Assembly: GCF_042435035.1 (NCBI RefSeq) | Contig: NZ_JBHMQT010000036.1 | Coordinates: 100,047-164,046 of the forward strand | DNA length: 64,000 bases | From: Sphaerimonospora cavernae | GTDB taxonomy: Bacteria; Actinomycetota; Actinomycetes; Streptosporangiales; Streptosporangiaceae | Direction: 5' to 3' | Shown here: positions 60,196 through 64,000 of the stretch, in pieces | Layout: the number at the start of each line of letters is the position of its first letter | Position numbering within the stretch: position 1 is the stretch's first letter | Position numbers and translations under genes: made by a program | Notes under the pieces: generated by a model | What the model saw: the letters and a program-made list of their open reading frames with translations, nothing else | Told to the model about the DNA's origin: nothing | The model's database searches: none

Positions 60196-62013
60196 TCACT
60201 CCACCGTGACGCTCTTGGCGAGGTTGCGCGGCTTGTCGACGTCCCGGCCGAGCGCCACGGCGGCGTGGTAGGCGAAGAGCTGGAGCGGGATCGTGAGCAG
60301 GATCGGGTCGAGCTCGTTCTCGTTCTTCGGCACCACGACGCAGTCGTCGGCGGCCTCGGAGGTCCGGTGGCCGACCATCAGGATCCGCCCGTGCCTGGCC
60401 CGGATCTCGCCGAGCGTGGTGAGGTTCTTGTCGAGCAGTTCGTCGTCGGGGACCACCGCCACGGTCGGCAGCTCCGGGCTGATCAGCGCGAGCGGGCCGT
60501 GCTTGAGCTCGCTCGCCGGGTACGCCTCGGCGTGGACGTAGGAGATCTCCTTCAGTTTCTGGGCGCCCTCCCGGGCCACCGGGTAGCCGCGCACCCGGCC
60601 GACGAACATCATCCCCGGCGCGTCGGCGTACTTGATCGCCAGTTCCCTGATCTGCTCTTCGAGGGTGAGGATCTCCTTGATCTGCTCGGGCAGCCGCCGC
60701 AGCCCCTCGCAGACGCGCCTGCCGTCCGCCGGGGACAGGTCCCGTACCCGGCCGAGGTGGAGCGCCAGCAGCGCGAACGCGACCGCGGTCGAGGTGAACG
60801 CCTTGGTCGAGGCGACCGACACCTCCGGCCCGGCGTGCAGGTAGATGCCGCCGTCGGTCTCCCGTGCGATGGCGCTGCCCACCGTGTTCACGATGCCGAG
60901 CACCCTGCCGCCCTTGCGCTTGAGCTCCTGGACCGCGGCGAGGGTGTCGTAGGTCTCCCCCGACTGGCTGATCGTGACGTACAGGGTGTCGGGCTCGACG
61001 ACCGGGCCGCGGTAGCGGAACTCCGAGGCCGGCTCGGCGTCGGCCGGCATTCGTGCCAGCTCCTCGATCAGCTGCGCGCCGATCTGCCCGGAGTAGTACG
61101 CCGAGCCACAGCCGATGATCTTCACCCGGCGGAAGGAACGGGTCTCGCGGGCGTCCATGTTCAGGCCGCCGAGATGCGCGATGTGGAACCGGTCGTCGAT
61201 GCGGCCGCGCAGCGTGCGCGCGACGGTGTCGGGCTGCTCGGAGATCTCCTTGAGCAGGTAGTGCTCGTATCCGCCGTTGTCGTAGTGACCGGCGTCCCAG
61301 TCGACCGTGAACGGCTCCTTGGCGGTCTCCCTGGCGTCGCTGGTGAAGGTGTGGAACCCGTCGGCCGTGAGGACCGCGAGCTCGCCGTCCTCCAGGTGCA
61401 CGACCTGGCGGGTGTAGCGGATCAGCGCGGCGACGTCGGAGGCGACGAACATCTCCTTCTCACCGATGCCGAGCACGATCGGACTGCCGTTGCGGGCGAC
61501 CACGATCTCGCCGGGGCGCTGCGCGTCGACGACGGCGATGCCGTACGTGCCGACCACCCCGGCGAGAGCCTTCCGGACGGCCTCCTCCAGCGACTCGGCC
61601 TCCTTGGCCATGAGCGCGATCAGATGCGCGAGCGTCTCGGTGTCGGTCTCGCTCTGGAAGACGACGCCGTCGGCCTCGAGGCGGCGGCGCAGCTCGTCGG
61701 CGTTCTCGATGATGCCGTTGTGCACCACCGCGATCCGTCCCTCGTGGTCGAGGTGCGGGTGGGCGTTCACGTCACTCGGGGCGCCGTGCGTCGCCCACCG
61801 CGTGTGCCCGATGCCGACCGTGCCCTTGAAACGGGCGGGTACGGCCGCCGCCAGGTCGGCCACCCGGCCCTTGACCTTGCGCGTCTTCAGGCCCTTGGCG
61901 TTGACGACGGCGAGGCCGGCCGAGTCGTAGCCCCGGTACTCCAGGCGCTGGAGCCCTTCGAGCAGGATGGGCGCCGCATCCTTGGGGCCGACGTAAGCGA
62001 CGATTCCGCACAT
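60196..62013 (-). CDS. glmS: Glutamine-fructose-6-phosphate aminotransferase (isomerizing)
   Basis: A 605-residue glucosamine-6-phosphate synthase, first step of UDP-GlcNAc synthesis. The glutaminase domain begins CGIVAYVG with Cys2 as nucleophile and has GHTRWATHG; the two SIS domains carry ISQSGETYDT and AKSVTVE at the C-terminus. Full length. No glmS ribozyme is seen upstream. The small gene at 62022-62297 ends 8 bases before it. Confidence 0.96.
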   Translation of the reverse strand: MCGIVAYVGPKDAAPILLEGLQRLEYRGYDSAGLAVVNAKGLKTRKVKGRVADLAAAVPARFKGTVGIGHTRWATHGAPSDVNAHPHLDHEGRIAVVHNGIIENADELRRRLEADGVVFQSETDTETLAHLIALMAKEAESLEEAVRKALAGVVGTYGIAVVDAQRPGEIVVARNGSPIVLGIGEKEMFVASDVAALIRYTRQVVHLEDGELAVLTADGFHTFTSDARETAKEPFTVDWDAGHYDNGGYEHYLLKEISEQPDTVARTLRGRIDDRFHIAHLGGLNMDARETRSFRRVKIIGCGSAYYSGQIGAQLIEELARMPADAEPASEFRYRGPVVEPDTLYVTISQSGETYDTLAAVQELKRKGGRVLGIVNTVGSAIARETDGGIYLHAGPEVSVASTKAFTSTAVAFALLALHLGRVRDLSPADGRRVCEGLRRLPEQIKEILTLEEQIRELAIKYADAPGMMFVGRVRGYPVAREGAQKLKEISYVHAEAYPASELKHGPLALISPELPTVAVVPDDELLDKNLTTLGEIRARHGRILMVGHRTSEAADDCVVVPKNENELDPILLTIPLQLFAYHAAVALGRDVDKPRNLAKSVTVE

Positions 62014-62021
62014 ATCCGCTC

Positions 62022-62297
62022 CTATCCGTAAACAATCCGGCGGAGCTGGCGCAGCGACAGCTCCGGTGCCGCGACACGCCTTCCAGTGAGCTCGGCCGAG
62101 ATTCTGGGGAAGATCTGGTCGTTGGTCAGCCCCCTCGCCTTGAGCTCGCCGTGGCGTCGGCGTACGTACTCCTCGGCGGACTCGCCGAAGTACGCCAGGA
62201 CATCGGCCACCACCCGTGCGGCCTCTCCCGGGCCGAGCGGCGTCGTCCGGGTGAGGTGACTGATCAGATCCTCGAAGGGATGCCGTGCCGTTGACAC
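62022..62297 (-). CDS. Small conserved protein upstream of glmS
   Basis: A ~91-residue protein starting at GTG 62297. The sequence HPFEDLISHLTRTTPL, GEAARVVADVLAYFGE and EYVRRRHGELKARG is helical and well ordered, ending in SLRQLRRIVYG. I do not know its function, though the conserved-looking block and the position 8 bases before glmS suggest a co-transcribed gene. A TTG further upstream (62336) is an unlikely start. Confidence 0.65.
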   Translation of the reverse strand: MSTARHPFEDLISHLTRTTPLGPGEAARVVADVLAYFGESAEEYVRRRHGELKARGLTNDQIFPRISAELTGRRVAAPELSLRQLRRIVYG

Positions 62298-62478
62298 AGA
62301 GCAGGACCCTAACGCAGCGAGGATGCCGACTATCAAGTTTTCTGCCCGAATCCGGGCAGGATCAGTCCGAGTCTCCTCATGGAGGGGTTTTCCTCACATC
62401 CCTGCCATCGGCGGCACCGGCACCCCTCGACATCCGCTAGAGTTAGCCATGCGTCGCCGGGGAGATCCCGGGGATCGC

Positions 62479-62551
62479 GCGGAAGTGGCTCAGTTGGTAG
62501 AGCATCACCTTGCCAAGGTGAGGGTCGCGGGTTCGAATCCCGTCTTCCGCT
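62479..62551 (+). tRNA. tRNA-Gly (anticodon GCC)
   Basis: Third identical copy of the tRNA-Gly at 22144 and 53606. Acceptor GCGGAAG/CTTCCGC, loop TTGCCAA, no encoded CCA. Confidence 0.96.
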
Positions 62552-62561
62552 CGCAGTACTC

Positions 62562-62636
62562 GGGCGATTAGCTCAGCGGGAGAGCGCTTCCCTGACACGG
62601 AAGAGGTCACTGGTTCAATCCCAGTATCGCCCACCA
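62562..62636 (+). tRNA. tRNA-Val (anticodon GAC)
   Basis: Identical to the copy at 22306, including encoded CCA; loop CTGACAC gives GAC. It lies 10 bases after tRNA-Gly; the Cys gene present in the 22-kb array is missing here. Confidence 0.96.
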
Positions 62637-62643
62637 GTTCGAA

Positions 62644-62674
62644 AGGCCGCCGAACCGACAGAGTCCGGCGGCCT
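62644..62674 (+). terminator. Terminator of the tRNA Gly-Val pair
   Basis: AGGCCGCCG (62644-62652) and CGGCGGCCT (62666-62674) form a 9-bp stem followed by GGTTATTTCTT, a moderately U-rich tail. Confidence 0.8.
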
Positions 62675-62722
62675 GGTTATTTCTTGGCTCGGACACACGT
62701 TCCGGCAGTAGCGTGATCACAT

Positions 62723-63220
62723 ATGAGACCACTCGTGCTGCTCGACGTGGACGGCGTCCTCAACCCGTTACGACGTCCTTCCCCGTCGTTTCGCCGACAT
62801 ACCGTGGTCGTGGAGGGCACGGCGTACCAGGTGATGCTCGACCCACGCCACGGTGACCGCCTGCTGGAGCTGGCCCGTGCCACCGGAGCCGATCTCGCGT
62901 GGGCCACCACCTGGGAGGACCACGCCAACGAGGAGATCGCCCCGCGCATCGGCCTGCCGCGCCTCCCGGTGATCCCGGTCTTGGGCGACCCGGCGTCATA
63001 CTCCGGTGAGCACATGAAGACCCGCGCCATCGCCAAATATGTGCGGCGCCGTCCGTTCGTCTGGTTCGACGACGACCTCGATCAGGCCGACCACGACTAC
63101 CTGGATCGGCATCCCGGTGTGGGTGATTTCCTGCTCGTGAAGGTCGATTCCCGCTTCGGACTCACCGCCGGCCATCTCGGCCAGGCCCGCCGATGGCTGA
63201 GTAGAGGTGTTCAAGCTTGA
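62723..63220 (+). CDS. HAD-like hydrolase-fold protein
   Basis: A 165-residue protein with HAD motif 1 as LLDVDGVLN (Asp nucleophile and acid), WATTWEDHAN at the motif 2 position, and FVWFDDDLD as the acidic motif 4. It lacks a cap domain, typical of small actinobacterial HAD proteins of unknown substrate. Its TGA overlaps the endonuclease V start (TTGA), so the two are coupled. Confidence 0.82.
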   Translation: MRPLVLLDVDGVLNPLRRPSPSFRRHTVVVEGTAYQVMLDPRHGDRLLELARATGADLAWATTWEDHANEEIAPRIGLPRLPVIPVLGDPASYSGEHMKTRAIAKYVRRRPFVWFDDDLDQADHDYLDRHPGVGDFLLVKVDSRFGLTAGHLGQARRWLSRGVQA

Positions 63221-63867
63221 CCCGTCCGTGGCCGAGCACTGTGGCGGAGGCGGAGGCCGTACAGGAACAGCTCCGGCCACTGGTCGATCTGGCCGACTCC
63301 GGACCCGAGCACGTCAGGCTCGTGGCCGGGCTGGACGTGGGATACGCCGTCAAGGGCGACGAGGTCACGGGTGCCGTGGTCGTCCTGGACGCGGACACCC
63401 TGCGAGTCGTGGACAGGGCAGTCGTCCGGGAGCGTGTGAGGTTTCCGTACGTGCCGGGGCTGTTCGCCTTCCGCGAGCTGCCGCCGCTCCTGGCCGCCCT
63501 GGATCGGCTCCCGGTCACCCCGGACCTGCTGATCTGCGACGGGTACGGCTTGGCTCACCCACGCCGGTTCGGGCTGGCCTGCCATCTGGGCGTGCTGACC
63601 GGGCTGCCGACGGTCGGCGTGGCCAAGACCGCGTTCGTGGGCAGCCACGATGCGCCGGGCCGGGAACGCGGCGCGTGGAGCCCCATCCGGATCGACGGCG
63701 ACGTGGTCGGCCGCGCGCTGCGCACGCGCGAGGGTGTCAAGCCCGTCTACGTCTCCCAGGGCCACCGGGTCGGGCTGGACACGGCCTGCGCCCACGTCCT
63801 GCGGTTGACCCCGGCCTACCGGCTGCCCGAGCCGATCCGCCAGGCCGACCGCCTGTCCCACTCCTGA
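63217..63867 (+). CDS. nfi: Endonuclease V (deoxyinosine repair)
   Basis: A 216-residue enzyme that nicks DNA next to deoxyinosine or cleaves inosine RNA. Motifs are AGLDVGY with the first metal aspartate, FPYVPGLFAFRELP (the wedge region), and DGYGLAHPRRFGLACHLG with a further aspartate. The start is TTG 63217 inside the HAD gene. Full length for the family. Confidence 0.92.
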   Translation: MTRPWPSTVAEAEAVQEQLRPLVDLADSGPEHVRLVAGLDVGYAVKGDEVTGAVVVLDADTLRVVDRAVVRERVRFPYVPGLFAFRELPPLLAALDRLPVTPDLLICDGYGLAHPRRFGLACHLGVLTGLPTVGVAKTAFVGSHDAPGRERGAWSPIRIDGDVVGRALRTREGVKPVYVSQGHRVGLDTACAHVLRLTPAYRLPEPIRQADRLSHS

Positions 63868-63941
63868 TACCGGTCGGGTGGGGCTTGCCGTTATGGGATC
63901 ATCTGTAACGGCTGTGATGGTTTTAGACGGATGGTGTGATC

Positions 63942-64000
63942 GTGACGTCTGCTCCCAGTCTGGTGATCGGTGGCCGTTACCGGCTGCTCCGCCGGCTCGG
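63942..64000 (+). CDS. Start of a Ser/Thr protein kinase gene (cut by the window edge)
   Basis: The last bases read V-T-S-A-P-S-L-V-I-G-G-R-Y-R-L-L-R-R-L-G, the usual N-terminus of actinobacterial Pkn-type kinases, ending at the beginning of the glycine loop. GTG 63942 or the in-frame GTG 63936 is the start. Only 20 residues are visible, so type and partner domains are unknown. Confidence 0.7.
   Translation, partial: MTSAPSLVIGGRYRLLRRL

Overview
The window comes from a very GC-rich, sporulating actinomycete, most likely from the order Streptosporangiales. The support is strong GC bias at third codon positions, frequent GTG and TTG starts, an SsgA-family sporulation protein, an Lsr2-type DNA-binding domain, a 13E12/DUF222 HNH endonuclease, an actinobacterial-type GlgA/GlgC pair and an Rv1733c-like membrane protein. 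No CRISPR array, prophage or insertion sequence is visible.

Layout. 0-7.7 kb holds amino-acid catabolism and signalling genes: the end of a PucR-type regulator, a DadA-like oxidoreductase, MazG and APH-like enzymes, a ptsI remnant, a glutamate-type dehydrogenase, a GAF-SpoIIE phosphatase, two overlapping CBS genes and a secreted TNT-type NADase-like protein. 8.0-15.3 kb is a candidate defence island. The three genes match the Shango system (TerB protein, ATPase, helicase), with an orphan Lsr2-like gene and a YccF gene. The island lies between an intact tRNA-Val(CAC) and a displaced copy of that tRNA's 3' end. 15.7-22.4 kb carries SsgA-family, LVIVD lipoprotein, PabC/PabB, LysR, HutH and a tRNA Gly-Cys-Val array. 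22.4-25.1 kb has a PAP2 phosphatase and a fluoride module: a riboswitch with its terminator, two overlapping crcB genes and a divergent DUF190 gene. 25.1-34.1 kb has an AraC-VOC-UvrA2 cluster, small unknown genes, a nucleotidyltransferase, the DUF222-HNH gene, a membrane protein and a VOC fusion. 34.1-40.5 kb has 6-phosphogluconate dehydrogenase, an MFS exporter with divergent TetR and two operators, and a DUF3516 helicase.

40.99-52.32 kb is the most striking part: a tightly coupled five-gene operon encoding a dynamin-like GTPase, an Hsp70/actin-fold ATPase, an unrecognised protein, a membrane-anchored extracellular VWA protein and a very large tubulin-like protein. Three cytoskeletal NTPase folds with a surface VWA sensor in one transcription unit is the best candidate here for an undescribed system.

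52.4-64 kb is mostly housekeeping: DusB, tRNA Gly-Cys, unknown and secreted proteins, PgeF overlapping GlgA, divergent GlgC, an Rv1733c-like protein, an orphan TctC-like lipoprotein, GlmS, tRNA Gly-Val, a HAD-like protein, endonuclease V and the start of a Ser/Thr kinase.

All functions are from motif recognition by eye. No database search was run.
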